Source of the DNA: Septoria linicola
Lineage: Eukaryota; Ascomycota; Dothideomycetes; Mycosphaerellales; Mycosphaerellaceae
NCBI GenBank assembly: GCA_024114885.1
Contig: CP099426.1
Span: 248,001-312,000, forward strand
Length of the DNA stretch: 64,000 nt
Direction of reading: 5' to 3'
Part shown: positions 35,151-46,676 of the stretch, in pieces
How positions within the stretch are numbered: position 1 is the first letter of the stretch
How the letters are laid out: each line of letters opens with the position of its first letter
Program-made: the position numbers and the translations under genes
The notes under the pieces: generated by a model
The model's database searches: none
The model's input: the letters and a program-made list of their open reading frames with translations, nothing else
Told to the model about the DNA's origin: nothing

Positions 35151-36923
35151 ATGTCGAGACCTACTTCTTTCTTCAGGTCCAACCGTCGCTCGACCCAGGA
35201 AACCACGTTCACACAATCGCATGCCAGAGCAGTCTCTTACGGTGGTGCAGCACTAGACCCACGCGCCACAAGCACGGGACCGGACATGCAGCGAAGCGCT
35301 TCTACCAGTAGAAACACCTCCACCATGACGCGGGGCATGGAGAGGCTGGAGAAGCGGAGGAATATGGAAGAGCGGAACTTCTTGAAATCAAAGGCCAGGT
35401 CGCAGAATCTCAACCCTCCTGTCGATTTACGATCACTGGATTATGTCGCTACTTGTGATGAGAACTTAACCTGCCCCATCTGCCGATGTCCGTTCGTGGA
35501 TCCTGTGGTCTTGGCCGAATGTGATCACTATTTCTGTCGCGACTGCATTCGACAAGCGTGGACCGTATCGAATACATACAATCCGCTTGGTCCTAGAGGC
35601 GATTGCCCGTCATGTCGCACGCCTGCCAAGCTGGGACCGCGTTCCGCGACGAGCAAGCTCTTGCTCAACATAGTCGATGACTTGCTCGTCAAATGTCCCA
35701 AGGCTGACGAGGGCTGCAAAGTGGAAGTCAAACGTGGAGAAGTGCAGCATCACATATCGATTTACTGCGGTTTTGCCATGATTGAGTGCCCCGAAGACAG
35801 ATGCGAATTGCCCGTGCGCCGGAAAGATTCCAAGGAAGGGTGCCTTCACTACCCAGTCAGCTGTATTGCATGTCGGGAAGAAATGCAAAAGTGCTATCTG
35901 GAGAAACATTGGCGGACGCAATGTCCGGACCGAAAAGTCATATGTGAGCTATGCAAAGTGCGTGTCTTCTACCGCGACTTGTCGACGCACAAGACGACTC
36001 AGTGCTCAGCCAATGTCATTCCATGCGCTGGAAGAGCGCTCGGTTGCGGTAATCGTAGCATGAAGTCACAAGCCGATGTGCATGCAAGAAAGTGTAGTTA
36101 TGCGAGAATGGCGCCGCTGTTCACAGCCATTACTCAAAGAATGGACGAGCAAGAGGCTGCCCAGAAAGAGATGAGTCGAAAGCTAGAGGTGCTTGAAACT
36201 GGGTTTTCTTCCATGCATAGCATTCTGTATCCTCGCGTGGAGGATCCGGACCGCATCAGCGCAGACCCGAGTTCGATACCACTTCTGCAGGGCCATGGTG
36301 GCGGAAGCTCTGAACCATCAGGCGACATTGCCTCTGCGTTAGAAGACGCCGAAATGGATTTCGCGACATTTGACATGGTATCACCGCATGTTACGGACCG
36401 GTCTGCAAGAGACATAACGTCACGGCAAGTCCCAGATGTGCCAGGCCCGCGACCAGCAGAGATGCCAGAGCCTTTCAGCCAAGACTTTGAGCTTGCATCG
36501 CCCTTTCCACCTCCTGCTACAGATGGCCCATACGCCTCGCCTCTTCATCACCTCCTCTCCATGCATGAAAGCCTGCGAGATGAAATGTCTCGTGTAAGCA
36601 CTGCACTTCAGGAAGTGGACGGCCGACATCAAATGCAGACGCTGAACGAGAATCTACGAACACGCGAGGAAATGTCCTACTTGACTGCGCAGGTAGCAGG
36701 ACTAAGCAGGCAGGTTCACTGGTTAACTTCTGCACAGCTCCAGCGACAAAGTCGAAGCGGCACGCCCGGGGCGCCTGGAGAAGCAGGACCAAGTGTCGGA
36801 GCTGCGATTTCGTCTGCGGTGCAGGGTGCCGCGAGGATGGTTGGCAGTGCCACTGGGAGGGAAGGGATGCCACCAATGCCTGTCAGGCGAGGCACGAGCG
36901 AGGAAGGGAGGACGAAACTTTGA
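35151..36923 (+). CDS. RING finger / TRAF-type zinc finger protein
   Basis: 590 residues in one uninterrupted frame, ATG in a good context (GCCATGT). A RING finger spans about residues 108-155 (CPIC, CDHYFC, CIRQAW, CPSC), predicting E3 ubiquitin ligase activity. TRAF-type zinc-finger cysteine/histidine clusters follow at about 175-300 (for example CPEDRC and CELCKVRVF). Then come a probable coiled coil (about 305-345, starting ITQRMDEQEAAQKEM), a low-complexity acidic and proline-rich linker, another coiled coil (about 465-525) and a disordered glycine/arginine tail. The layout resembles TRAF-like fungal E3 proteins; the target is unknown. No lesions. Confidence 0.88.
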   Translation: MSRPTSFFRSNRRSTQETTFTQSHARAVSYGGAALDPRATSTGPDMQRSASTSRNTSTMTRGMERLEKRRNMEERNFLKSKARSQNLNPPVDLRSLDYVATCDENLTCPICRCPFVDPVVLAECDHYFCRDCIRQAWTVSNTYNPLGPRGDCPSCRTPAKLGPRSATSKLLLNIVDDLLVKCPKADEGCKVEVKRGEVQHHISIYCGFAMIECPEDRCELPVRRKDSKEGCLHYPVSCIACREEMQKCYLEKHWRTQCPDRKVICELCKVRVFYRDLSTHKTTQCSANVIPCAGRALGCGNRSMKSQADVHARKCSYARMAPLFTAITQRMDEQEAAQKEMSRKLEVLETGFSSMHSILYPRVEDPDRISADPSSIPLLQGHGGGSSEPSGDIASALEDAEMDFATFDMVSPHVTDRSARDITSRQVPDVPGPRPAEMPEPFSQDFELASPFPPPATDGPYASPLHHLLSMHESLRDEMSRVSTALQEVDGRHQMQTLNENLRTREEMSYLTAQVAGLSRQVHWLTSAQLQRQSRSGTPGAPGEAGPSVGAAISSAVQGAARMVGSATGREGMPPMPVRRGTSEEGRTKL

Positions 36924-37455
36924 TATTGCCCAGCCGGCAGACCATCTGAGGATGAAGGGTTGGCACGTGAGACTGGACGACATGTACCCACGAAACGTTC
37001 CCTTTTGTGATGTCTAGCGCAGGTGTTGTGGCGTTGAGGGTCTGGATCTGTACGTCTTTTGGGTTTCAACAACGACGGAAATTTGGCGAGCAGCAGGTCT
37101 GAACGACGTCAGAATCGTTCTTCATTCGCCGTCTACGCAGCGAGGGAGCTCTGGAAGATGTGGCACCTGCAATCTCCACATTCGGGCTTGAGCTGACCTC
37201 ATGATTCATGTCCATTCCAGACACACCTAACCCGTTTCTTGCTTCTGTGAGAGGTCGTCGAATTCGATCAGCAGGATACAGGCCATTGCGGTGCTTGGCA
37301 TCGATCTATGGATCTGCAAGTGTCATAGATATGAAACGGCCTTGAGCCACATCAAAACCCCAAATTGGGATGCAGTCTGCACGAAGCACAATTGAGCAAC
37401 ACGATGAGAATGACACGAACTCATGCTACACACCATGTTGTGAGCAAGGCATTCG
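36924..37455. other. intergenic, nothing recognised
   Basis: Region between the ends of the plus-strand RING gene and the minus-strand F-box relic (tail to tail). No conserved coding, RNA or repeat signal seen. Confidence 0.5.
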
Positions 37456-38560
37456 TCAAGACCCGCTACTCTCCCCATGAATTCCCCTCCACTCAAAAGC
37501 TTCACTCTTACTCCAGCGCTCCTCACTTACATCTTCATGACTGCAATCCTCCCTCAAAGCATTGAATCCATCACCGGCATGATCTCTCCTTTGCGTCTCA
37601 TGCACAGCTACCCACAGCCTATGCTCCATATCGAACCTCACCGGCTCCTCAGGAACTTCCCTCCAAATCTGCCTCGTCATAATCTTCACCCTCGGCATCT
37701 CCGCTGTCCACCGCCTCTTCTGACTCCCCTCATCCCAAACCCACTCCCTCTCCCTCCTCGTCGCCAGCTGATCAGCATCCAAATCCAGCCCACCCTCTCC
37801 CTGCGGCCCTCTCACACCCTTCCCATGAGGAAAATACATCACCCTCGCCCAGCACCCCCGCACTAACCTCGCCTCGACCAAATCCCACAACATCCCAATC
37901 GTCACATCCACATCATTGAAATCCTGATGTCCCCAGCCCCGCTGTATGTCCGACCCGTCACGAGTCCGAGAAGCAATCTCCCAGTCTCCGGTGTCTTCGT
38001 CGATAGCAGATGCGTTCGCTGACGCGATCCATTCGTGCCACCAGTCGAGGCGGCTGATGGGGGGGAGGTTGGCAGACGAGCATGTTGCGCCAGGAAGCTT
38101 CGGGACGGGAGAATGTGAGGCGGGAGGCAGAGGTGAGTGATCTATCTTCGGCGGTGCGGAACCAAGAGAGAGAGAGAGGAGGGAAAGGTGTGTGGAGTTG
38201 GAGCTTTTGGCCGCGTTCAAGCTTGGAATAGGTTTTTGCTTGCTCGGTGTCGTCGATGTCTAGGCTCTCTGAAGGTGCCCCGAGCGAGCGAGGATGGGAC
38301 TGAAATGTGAGAGGAGGATTGGGTTGGATCTTGAAGTCGGACGGATTTTGTCTTCCGAGGACTCAATGGGTGTGAAGAAGAGCTGTGCTTGGAGGAACTG
38401 GGAGGAGGTGATTTCGTGGTTCCAGGATTGGCAGACTTGTTGGCAGGTGAGGAGGACCTGAATTGAGGCTTGTTCGAGAAAGATGGTGACGAGTTCGGGG
38501 ATGGGAGAAGAAGCGGTCACAAGCTTCAAAGATTTGTTCGGGTTCTGGTTGAGTGGCCAT
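37456..38560 (-). pseudogene. F-box-like protein, frameshifted
   Basis: F-box proteins bring substrates to SCF ubiquitin ligases. The F-box is readable as PELVTIFLEQASIQVLLTCQ and QVCQSWNHEI, followed by the LQAQLFF stretch usual in small dothideomycete F-box proteins, then a long C-terminal part. The frame is broken at least three times: after MATQPEPEQIFEACDR (ATG at 38,558-38,560), at a GGGG run near 38,278 and at a seven-G run near 38,058-38,064. Between the last two, the third frame carries the conserved EASWRNMLVCQPP stretch; one base more at the first run and one fewer at the second would restore a single frame. Either a recent pseudogene or homopolymer errors in the assembly. Confidence 0.7.
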
Positions 38561-39058
38561 GATGTGGTGTGCCGAGATAGTCTTTGACGGTGCTTTCGAT
38601 TGGAGACTCTTGTTTTGCAAACACAGATTGGGACGGTCGAGCGACTTCGAACGGCGAAACCAAGTGTATAAGTTGTCGAGAGTGAACACAGGAACACAGA
38701 GCACAATCAATACTTATGAGGTCTACGATTACGGTGCCGAAGGATCGCTCTAGTTAGCTTCCTTGCAGCCTGAAAATGTGGGTCTGTGGCTTGCAGTATG
38801 AGGCGGCGAGCGGGATGTTGTGCCGACTGCTGGACTTCGGAGAGCAAGGTACTTCTCATGTTGCTGTGATATTGGTGATTGGAGTCGAAAGTCAGCACGC
38901 AGAGTGTGCTTTCCGAAGTGTCTCGCCATCTCGCTCGAGCCACTCCTCGTCTAGTGTCGCTTCAGCACCGTAGGTTATGCTGTTCAGTGGCAGTCTGCTC
39001 CAGAACTTGCGTCTATTCGCTATAGTCTAATCTATATCTGTTGTGCATCTGATAGCCG
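38561..39058. other. intergenic, nothing recognised
   Basis: About 500 bases between two minus-strand relics; no domain or repeat seen. Confidence 0.5.
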
Positions 39059-41260
39059 TCATTCGTGACTCGTTTCTGGGCTCGTCATTTCTGTGAAGCG
39101 GTTTTCCACAGATAGCCAATCCTGCTCCTTCAGTCGCTGAGATCGCCATTGACCCTCTGCATAGCACGCCGCGACCACCTTCTTCCTCGTAGCACCATGG
39201 AAGGTAGAGTAAAGGCTCTTAGTAATGCCATGCCCAGGATACGCAACCAAGCCAAGCGAGCCACTCACTGTCTTGGTCACAAGACTGCCTGTGCCTATTG
39301 CCACGCCTTTCGCAGCACCTAAGAAGCCTTCTTTCTGCGCACCTTTTGCTGGTCGCATGACAAGGTCTCTTCCTCCTTCTCCAATACCCTGGACAAATGA
39401 CTTCCCGGCGACCAGGAAGCCACTTTTCCAGTCAGTCACTCGGCCGCAGTCGCTAGCTTCCTCTCCCCAGAGCTCAGGGGCGCGGCGGAAGCCTTCAGCT
39501 GCAGCGTGAGGCATATCGACCAGCATTCCCTTCATCCACACATGCGGAACCTTTGCTATGGATAGTGCTGATGAGCCGATCATCTGTCCAACCGGGATTG
39601 TGTGTTTCTCTGGCTTCGCACCGCCATCCGCGTCGGCAACGTCCTGTTCGGCAGACGGTTGTGGAAGATCTTCTGCTGAAGTGATAGCGTCTGCTGGATT
39701 TGGCCCGGCAGTAATGGTTGAGCTCTGTCTCATTGCACTAGCCAAGACCGAGATTTCTGGCTTGACCTGATGCTGGCGATAAACCTCTCCAGACGCCAGA
39801 ACAATGCCCGATGCAGCCGCCACGAGGCCTTTGCTAGTGCTCAAAAGAGATGATGTAACTGCGGTCGCTGGATCCCATCGATTGTTCTCGATGTAGACTG
39901 GTTTCGGCTTATGTCTGCAAACCTCAATCAGCACACGTCAAACATATTGACACGAGACTTACCGAGTAAGATTCTTGCGTTTAAGCTTGTCGCCTTCAAC
40001 GAGTATATCTGCAGCCTCTTTTGATAGCCGCACAGTCTTTCCTCCCACCTTCGCCAACCACGCGGCGGGCTGATCTGGTAAGACCTCGCATTGCATCTGG
40101 TCGAGTGGTAGGTGCGCATGGAACGAGCGCATGGCTGCCTGAACACCATCTTCCTCGCTCATTCTAAAAGCAATCTTGGCAGCACTGACTTGTGAAGCAC
40201 TCGTATGACAGAATCGGATCGAGTCCACAAGATTCTGTACGCTCAAGTTCCTGTGATTGATGGGCTCGGGACCAGCCCCTGCCTGGGCTATCATCGTTCC
40301 CCAGAAGGGCTGGTCTCCGAAGAAAGGCACAACGGCGGTTGGCTTTGCATTCAGAAGCCCGCAAGCTGTGGTACCTACTCCTCCGTGGTGTACGACCATC
40401 GATACATGCCGGAAAAGCCACTCGTGAGGACAATCGCCAAGCCGGAGACCAGCAGTATGTGTGAGACACTTTTTGAGTGTGAAGAAGAAGTGGTCCTTCT
40501 GACATAGGAACCGGTTCCAAACCCAGCGTGTTTCTGAATCGATTGATTACGTCCCCAAGTCCTTGCCAGGTCATCCACTCAACTATGATGTAGGATAAAT
40601 GGTTGACGTGGCTGGCCAAATCCCCTGTTACCGCTCCTTGGATGTTCGCAAGAGGATGGGCAAATTTGCCAGTCGCACTCCATGGCATGGTGAAGACCAT
40701 GTGTAGTGGTGTATGTCAAGTGCTTCCGCGCAATGGATATGGGCAAAGTTCACAGGGTTTGCAATTATGGCGTCTGCTACGAATGGCGCTCCAGAGACCG
40801 GATCCGGCTCTATGCAACTGGCCCAACATCCTTCAAGCATGGTAGCAATGGTCTTGCGCTTTACTTGAACATCTCCTTCCTGCACTGATTTCATGCTTGG
40901 TATGAGGCCAGGGTTTTTGACCATATACGACATGAGTTCTTCAGGGCTGCCGCCTATCGGGTAGAAATCGAGCCCTGCTATTCGCACGAACTGCTCGAAG
41001 ATAGCATGTGTGCCTATTCGCACACGATGCCCATGCTTGAGTAGGGCGCAACCGAGTGCAACGAATGGCTGGACATTACCACGACTGCCAACCACTTGCA
41101 GTACTATGTTGAGACGCAGAGGGAAGCTGTCGGCTGCTCCAGTAGAGAAGTGGTCCGGGAACAGCGTCTCATGAGAGGGTGGCTGATCGATGAGGCGCGA
41201 TAATGTTCTGCTGAGTTTCGATCTTGGGTCGATGTCGATACGTCCATTATTTGTCCACAT
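39059..41260 (-). pseudogene. sterol-glucosyltransferase-type (GT1) enzyme, broken
   Basis: Resembles fungal UDP-glucose:sterol glucosyltransferases. The N-terminal domain (LQVVGSRGNVQPFVALG, GHRVRIGTH) and the donor-site part VVHHGGVGTTACGLL are clear, as is the C-terminal extension (about 39,059-39,914), joined by a GT-AG intron at 39,915-39,962. Two lesions destroy it. Near 40,718 two extra bases shift the frame between AEALDI and HMVFTMPWSATG. Near 40,447 HTYCWSPA runs straight into GDCPHEWLFRHVSM in another frame; the segment that normally separates these, roughly 100 residues with part of the UDP-sugar pocket, is missing. It therefore cannot make an active enzyme. Confidence 0.82.
39915..39962 (-). 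other. GT-AG intron in glucosyltransferase relic
   Basis: 48 bases, donor CTCG|GTAAGT, acceptor TTTGCAG|ACAT, joining NLTR to HKPKPVYIENN. Still splice-competent in appearance. Confidence 0.8.
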
Positions 41261-42095
41261 TCAGCGACAGTCCATCGAATCTATCTCTTCGCAGTCGCTA
41301 TACCTCTGATGAAGGCTTCATAGTGTTTGACTTCGTCAACGCTGTCTTGCTGAACCATGATTCAATTTGTCGTATGAGTTCAAAGCTGAAAACCTAATGA
41401 TGAGCTGTTGATCGGTATCGCGAGACGCCCAGAAAAACATCAATCGCTGGTAGCACGCAGAGTGATGTTGTCGAAAATCGGCGGTTCTGCTTGTTTTATC
41501 ATGTTTGTCGCAAAACTGTCGTGTTATCGCGACAGCGGAACGAGCAAGCGGTACGAAAAGCCACTCTAGGCAGTCCATTTCGAAAAGTTGCCATACCGTA
41601 CTCGACACTCTCTGGCAAGAGCCACGATCGTGGCAAAGCGATGCCGCATAAGCTTTAACAAGCTATGGGCTCCGACCTTCTGTTCGGCGGCCCCGTGTGG
41701 CCATTCTCTGTTGCATCGCTTGAACAAGGGCTTCTGGTCCGACAAATGCCTCGAGTGCGGATATCAAACCTGTTCCGATAGTGTGGATCAATCATGTCGT
41801 CAAGTACGGTACATCATAGGCTCGCAAAATGGCCATGCTTGCTATGTTGCTCGAGAAAGCGCCATGTCGTAGACCTGAAGACGTTCGTCAAGGCATTCCT
41901 CGTTTACGAGGATTCGTTCCGCGCCGCGGCCCGCTCCCTTCCATTGCCCAGTCTTGCGGTTGTGACAACGAGGGAGACACAATTTTCATTGTGCTAACAA
42001 GACTCATAATGATGCTTTAGTAAGTGACGATCTGAGACGCGGCAGTGCAAGATGTAAAAATATCGTATTACGCTAGTGTCGTGATTCTCTGTTGC
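41261..42095. other. intergenic, nothing recognised
   Basis: About 835 bases between the glucosyltransferase start and the transporter stop. Only short unsupported frames. Confidence 0.5.
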
Positions 42096-43919
42096 TCAGC
42101 CCTGCTTCGTGAGCTCAGAGTGCTCTGCTGCAAGGCCGTCCTTGTACTGCGATACGACGCTACCATCCAAAGTCTCGCCAAATACGTCCACTTCAGTAGT
42201 AGCAAACTTGCGAGCAGATACTCTGCGCTCGAACAGAAGATCCAGCTCAGCGAAAGTTCGTCCCATCGGCTCTGGCACACGGAAGTATGTGTAAATGCAG
42301 CAGAGGAACGCCAGTCCTGCCCAGAAGAAACCAGCAAAGCTGCCCCAGTCCCATGCCGTTGGGTTGACCATGTATGGCGTGATAGTCGAGCAGATGATGG
42401 CGGCCACGATGTACAAGTTGCGTCCCAGCACTACGGTCTTGATCTGGAGACGACGCGAGGAGATCTCAGATACCAGCGAGTAACAGACAGTACCGACAGT
42501 GAGCTGATAAACCAGAGCCCAGACAATCATGATACTTCCAGTGGCCAATCCTGCAGTTTCTCTGTCATCGACGAGGCCCATAAAGCCCATGATCAGAAGC
42601 AGAATCGTCAGGAGGACAAGACCGTAGAGGTAGAGTGTTCGTCGACCAATCCCAAGAGACATAAGACCCCAGGCACCGAAAACACCAACCATGTTGATCG
42701 CGTATTGTCCCATGGCAAAGTCGTAGGAGTTTTCGGGGCTGACGCCAGCTTGTTGCAAAAAGTAAGTCGAGTAGTTCGAGAACGAATTGCCAGCAAGATT
42801 TTGGATAGCCCAGCACATGCAAACAATTTCCGTTCGGCGAAGATCGGCACCCTTGAAACAATCCAGGTACGATGCTCCAGAGGTGGTGTGCGTCTCGAGC
42901 TCGGTAGTGTGAGCCATCATGGCAATCGTTTCGTCCGCGTTGAAGTCAGTCTCACGATTCGTGGAGGTCAGACGAACCAAAGACTTCTTTGCGTCTTCAA
43001 GGCGACCTTTCCTCACAAGCCACCAAGGCGACTCTGGAGCAAAAGCCACACCAATGATGAGTGGAACAGGCCACATCCATTGCAGAGCATAAGGAATGCG
43101 ATACGCCCACTGATCAGTGCGGGTGAACATAGAGCGGATCACGCCAATAGCGATTAGCTGACCAAGACCCCAGCAGCAGTTCACGTAGGTGGTCAGATAT
43201 CCACGGAGCGCAATCGGGCATACCTCAGAGGCGTATGTGATCGTAATCGTCTGGAAAACACCCCATGGCATGCCGCAGAGGATTTCTCCCACAAGCAGAA
43301 CCTCAATGCTTGGCGCCGTGAAGAAGATGGTGATAAAGCAAATGATGAGTGCAAGACAGAACATGACAGTCTTGCGGTAGCCGAATCGCTCAGAAGCCCC
43401 TAGATCAGATTAGCACCGGCCTAAGGATCGTGGATCAGATTTAACCTACATCCGTTGATGAAGAGACCAATGAATTGGCCGACAAGAGCACCGTTCGAGA
43501 GACCTGCTTGCCACGGCGCCGGGACCTGGTCGCAAATGTGAGCAATGCTTCGGACAAGGTACAACGAGTTCAATCTTTACCTGGTATGGAACCTCTGGGT
43601 CGCCCGTTGGCTCTCCATACTTTCGGTTGAATGGGGCAAATCCGTAGAAGTTGTTCACCAGCGCGAGCTGATAACCCTCCATGGCGATACATGTCGAGAT
43701 CAAGACACTCCATGCAATGGCCTTAGGATACAGCCTGACTCCTTGGAGGAGTGTCATCTTCTGTTCCTCATCGGAGGCCTTCTTCGCGTCGAGGACGATC
43801 TGCCTCTTGGAAGCAGTCATGTTGAGATCATCGCCTTGCGAGAAGTGCAGTGGCCCACCAGCAACCTCGACCTCTGCCTTCTTCTCACTAATGACAGATG
43901 CTTGCCTGTGGTCTGCCAT
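42096..43919 (-). CDS. MFS sugar transporter, alpha-glucoside permease type
   Basis: Predicted 572-residue, 12-helix plasma-membrane sugar:proton symporter; maltose or another alpha-glucoside is the likely substrate by family. Exons 43,919-43,581, 43,525-43,450 and 43,399-42,096 join to 1,719 bases in frame. Motifs: ASERFGYRKT (loop 2-3), CCWGLGQLIA, PESPWWLVRKGR (the PESPRWL signature) and VPEPMGRTFAELDLLF (the PETKGR-type motif). Splicing restores PYQVPAPWQAGLSNGALVGQ and INGWASERFGY. A 55-residue cytosolic N-terminus precedes the first helix. No lesion. A palindromic CCG/CGG element lies about 340 bases upstream. Confidence 0.9.
43400..43449 (-). other. intron 2 of MFS sugar transporter
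   Basis: 50 bases, donor GGAT|GTAGGT, acceptor GATCTAG|GGGC, with TGCTAATC branch-like site. Confidence 0.85.
43526..43580 (-). other. intron 1 of MFS sugar transporter
   Basis: 55 bases, donor CCAG|GTAAAG, acceptor CGACCAG|GTCCC. Confidence 0.85.
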
Positions 43920-45196
43920 GCTTGTTGTCGCGCCTTGGCAGTCTGTTGGGCGATTTCGAAGTTGTTGGGAATGCGGAGCCTCGAGAGAAACGAGATGAGA
44001 AGAAACTTGCAGATCTTTATGGTAACCGTGTAGCGTTGCACGCTAAATCACCACGAGACCAGTCGCGTGCCCTCCGAACTCCACCACACCGACAGACGCC
44101 GATGTATGTACTTTTGCAGGGTGATGGAAGAACATTCTAGCCGTGCCCCACGTCTTGGCGCCGCAAGAGAAAAAAGCTGCGAGCACGATTGGGAGGTCGG
44201 AGCGACTACTGTAGATGCGCTTGGGAAGAACCAGACACCGTAGCGCTGACATTTTCTCCGCGCGGAGAGGACTCTCCACATGGGGTATCCGTGGCCTGCA
44301 GTGTGCGACGGTCACAAGTACCTCCAGACCGAAGTCCAATGGCCGATGACTTGGCTCAGATTGTGATTGGAGATGGTCCAGACCATGAGGTGATGCTAGA
44401 CCTGAAGCAGGATCCCGAGATTCTGCCAAGGAGCGCCGCACGCCCACGTTCACCAGAGGCCGGGATCGCCTTGTTGAGCCGAGACGACATGGCGATACAA
44501 TCAGTCGCCTATCGTGACAAAGTCTTCGTCAACAAGGCAAGAGTGCCCTGTAAGGCTCACTAATAAGCCGTTCGTCATGGCATTGTCAAGACTGAGGGTG
44601 CAAGCTATCTTTGCACAAGGTACATTGTGTGCTCGCATGACACCGCGAACAGCTTGGTCAGATGCGCAGAAAATTCAGAGAGCTGTTGTACATGCGAGAC
44701 ACGCCACTTCATGTAGCAGCAGCAGCCTTGCGTCGTCCAGCTTCATGCAACACCTATCTGTTCAGCATTGCCACAGCATTGTTCGGGTAGTTGTGTGCTT
44801 CCAGTTCTTGTCAGCACCCAAGGCGCTAAGAAGCTATGCTAGCATGACGAGCTGGGCTATGGATGTAGAAATGTGGTCGTGCAGACGTGGTAGTGCATGT
44901 CAACGGCTGAATCTCTGACTAGATCGATACCACTGGTTATGATCCTCACGATGCTTCCAGAGCATTGCGCTATGCATTTGTGTCGAGACGCAAGCCTGCA
45001 AAATACTGATTACAACACATGGAAGTACCCTGCTGAACGTGAGCTTTCCGTACGACTCGATCAGGGCAGATCGATGTCGCCAGATGCAATCTGCTCGTCG
45101 GTGAACTCCGCGAGAGGATGTTTCTTGTCGAAAGCATGCTTAGCTCTTTCTTCGCGACTCCACGTCAGCAGATCATATCGATCACCACTGGTGTTG
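43920..45196. other. long intergenic region upstream of sugar transporter
   Basis: About 1.28 kb with no recognisable gene. It contains the 14-base palindrome at 44,255-44,268; otherwise only short unsupported frames. Confidence 0.5.
44255..44268. promoter_or_regulatory. palindromic CCG/CGG element
   Basis: TCTCCGCGCGGAGA is a perfect 14-base palindrome containing CCG and CGG half sites. Zn2Cys6 fungal regulators, including those controlling maltose genes, bind paired CGG triplets, so this is a candidate operator about 340 bases upstream of the transporter start. Function is inferred. Confidence 0.3.
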
Positions 45197-46256
45197 TCAG
45201 TCGTTAGCTAGCATGGTGGGCCGCCATAGGTAATCTCGACGATACTCCCGGAGCTTGTCCTGGTCAGAGGCAGCATCATGGGTTCAAGTGGTGAACTTAC
45301 GAGCTCTGTCCATTTCCACTTTTCGACTTTCGCATTGCCGATCAAAGGTCGTATCCGAATGCTGTCTAGAACATCATCCAGACCAGCCACACTTTGTTGT
45401 GCAAGGTCAATCTTGCACTTCTTTACATATAAAACGACTGTCGCTTGCCAGTCGATTAGGTCAGGCGCCTCACCTTTGTCCTCGGCTTCAAACGAAAGTG
45501 GATACTCAATATAGGTCTCGTTGATTGCCTGTGACCAGAGCAAGAACAGTGCCATGGCGTGACCAAGATCCAGAAACTTGGAGTCCTCAACAAATTATCC
45601 AATTCAGTCCAATTCATTCAGTGCAGTGAGAATGACACTGCCAATCATGGCATTGAGTCATTCGCATCGCGAGCTATCGTCGACCATCATCCAAGGTGTA
45701 CTGGCATCGCGATTGAGGTAATTGGCAAGAGTCGTGACAACAGCCCACATTTGCTGATAGCTGTACCTTTGACCTTTCTGAGGTCTTAGCTCCTTGTTGA
45801 ATGCTCTGAGCTGTGCCAATCAGCATCATCAAGTGCAGACAGCTTTCCAGACCTTACCATATTCTCCAGAATCTCAATGATATCGTACCCCAGAAAGTCA
45901 TTATAGATATACATGTCGAAGCTGTCAGGATCTCGGTGGTCGGTAGCTTTGTATGCAGCATCAAGCAAGTCGAAGCTCTCATGGAGCATGATCCACTTGC
46001 ATCTTGGATGTTCAGAGGCAGGCTTCATGAAAACAAGCTCGCTAGCGAATGCCGGATTGGCTTCGTCTTCTTCTTCGTCGGCCCATGGAGGTCATACAAT
46101 GTAAGCATACTCGTGATTGCCAGTAAAAGAAGACTCCTCAAACTGTGCCTTTGCACTAACGCGTTGCTGTTTCGATCTTGGGCTCTCTTCAGCAGGCCGA
46201 ACTGTCGTCTGGACATTAGGGTCGACCTCAGTCAGAGGACGCTTTGCTCGTGGCAT
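45197..46256 (-). pseudogene. conserved hypothetical protein with three nonsense codons
   Basis: Starts MPRAKRPLTEVDPN at 46,256 and stays in one frame through two normal GT-AG introns (45,811-45,857 and 45,260-45,300) to a stop at 45,197-45,199. It has an acidic stretch (ADEEEDE), a FDLLDAAYKATDHRDPDSFD region and a final KLREYRRDYLWRPTM, and looks like a uniform gene of about 300 codons. I do not recognise a domain. Three in-frame stops interrupt it: TGA at 46,092-46,094, TGA at 45,658-45,660 and TAA at 45,595-45,597. The TAA fits CAA to TAA in CpA context. That both introns and the whole frame survive suggests recent inactivation. Confidence 0.7.
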
Positions 46257-46676
46257 CTTGGATAACAGCACTCTCTCCTCAAGCTACATAAGATCTATGC
46301 TGATTTAGAGCAGACGACAAAATGCGATCGAAGGTCACTGAATGGAAGACGCGTCTGTTTTGCCAAGACCATGAACCTTGTCGCTCATCACAACTCGATC
46401 ACAATTTTCGCACTATCAGGCCATCATCATGATCGACATATCAGGCGGCGCTCAAAAACTGTCCCACCATCATAATCACCATCGACGGGCCCTTGGAGTG
46501 ATGCAAGCACTATCTGAGGTGCAGCAACGTTGTGCAATCGATCAGGCCAGCGTAATGTGCACATCGACAAGGACACGCGCTCACATTCAGTCTGTCTATG
46601 AGGCTTCTATATCTCGATTGTCTCGCACACAGCTCGCCCCGCGCAGAAAGATCGACATTGGGGCACGCAAGTATCG
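46257..46676. other. intergenic, nothing recognised
   Basis: About 420 bases between two minus-strand loci; no supported feature. Confidence 0.5.

Noticed and set aside
42045..43157. 370-codon plus-strand frame
   Set aside because: Antisense shadow of the MFS sugar transporter; codon bias of the real gene opens the opposite frame.
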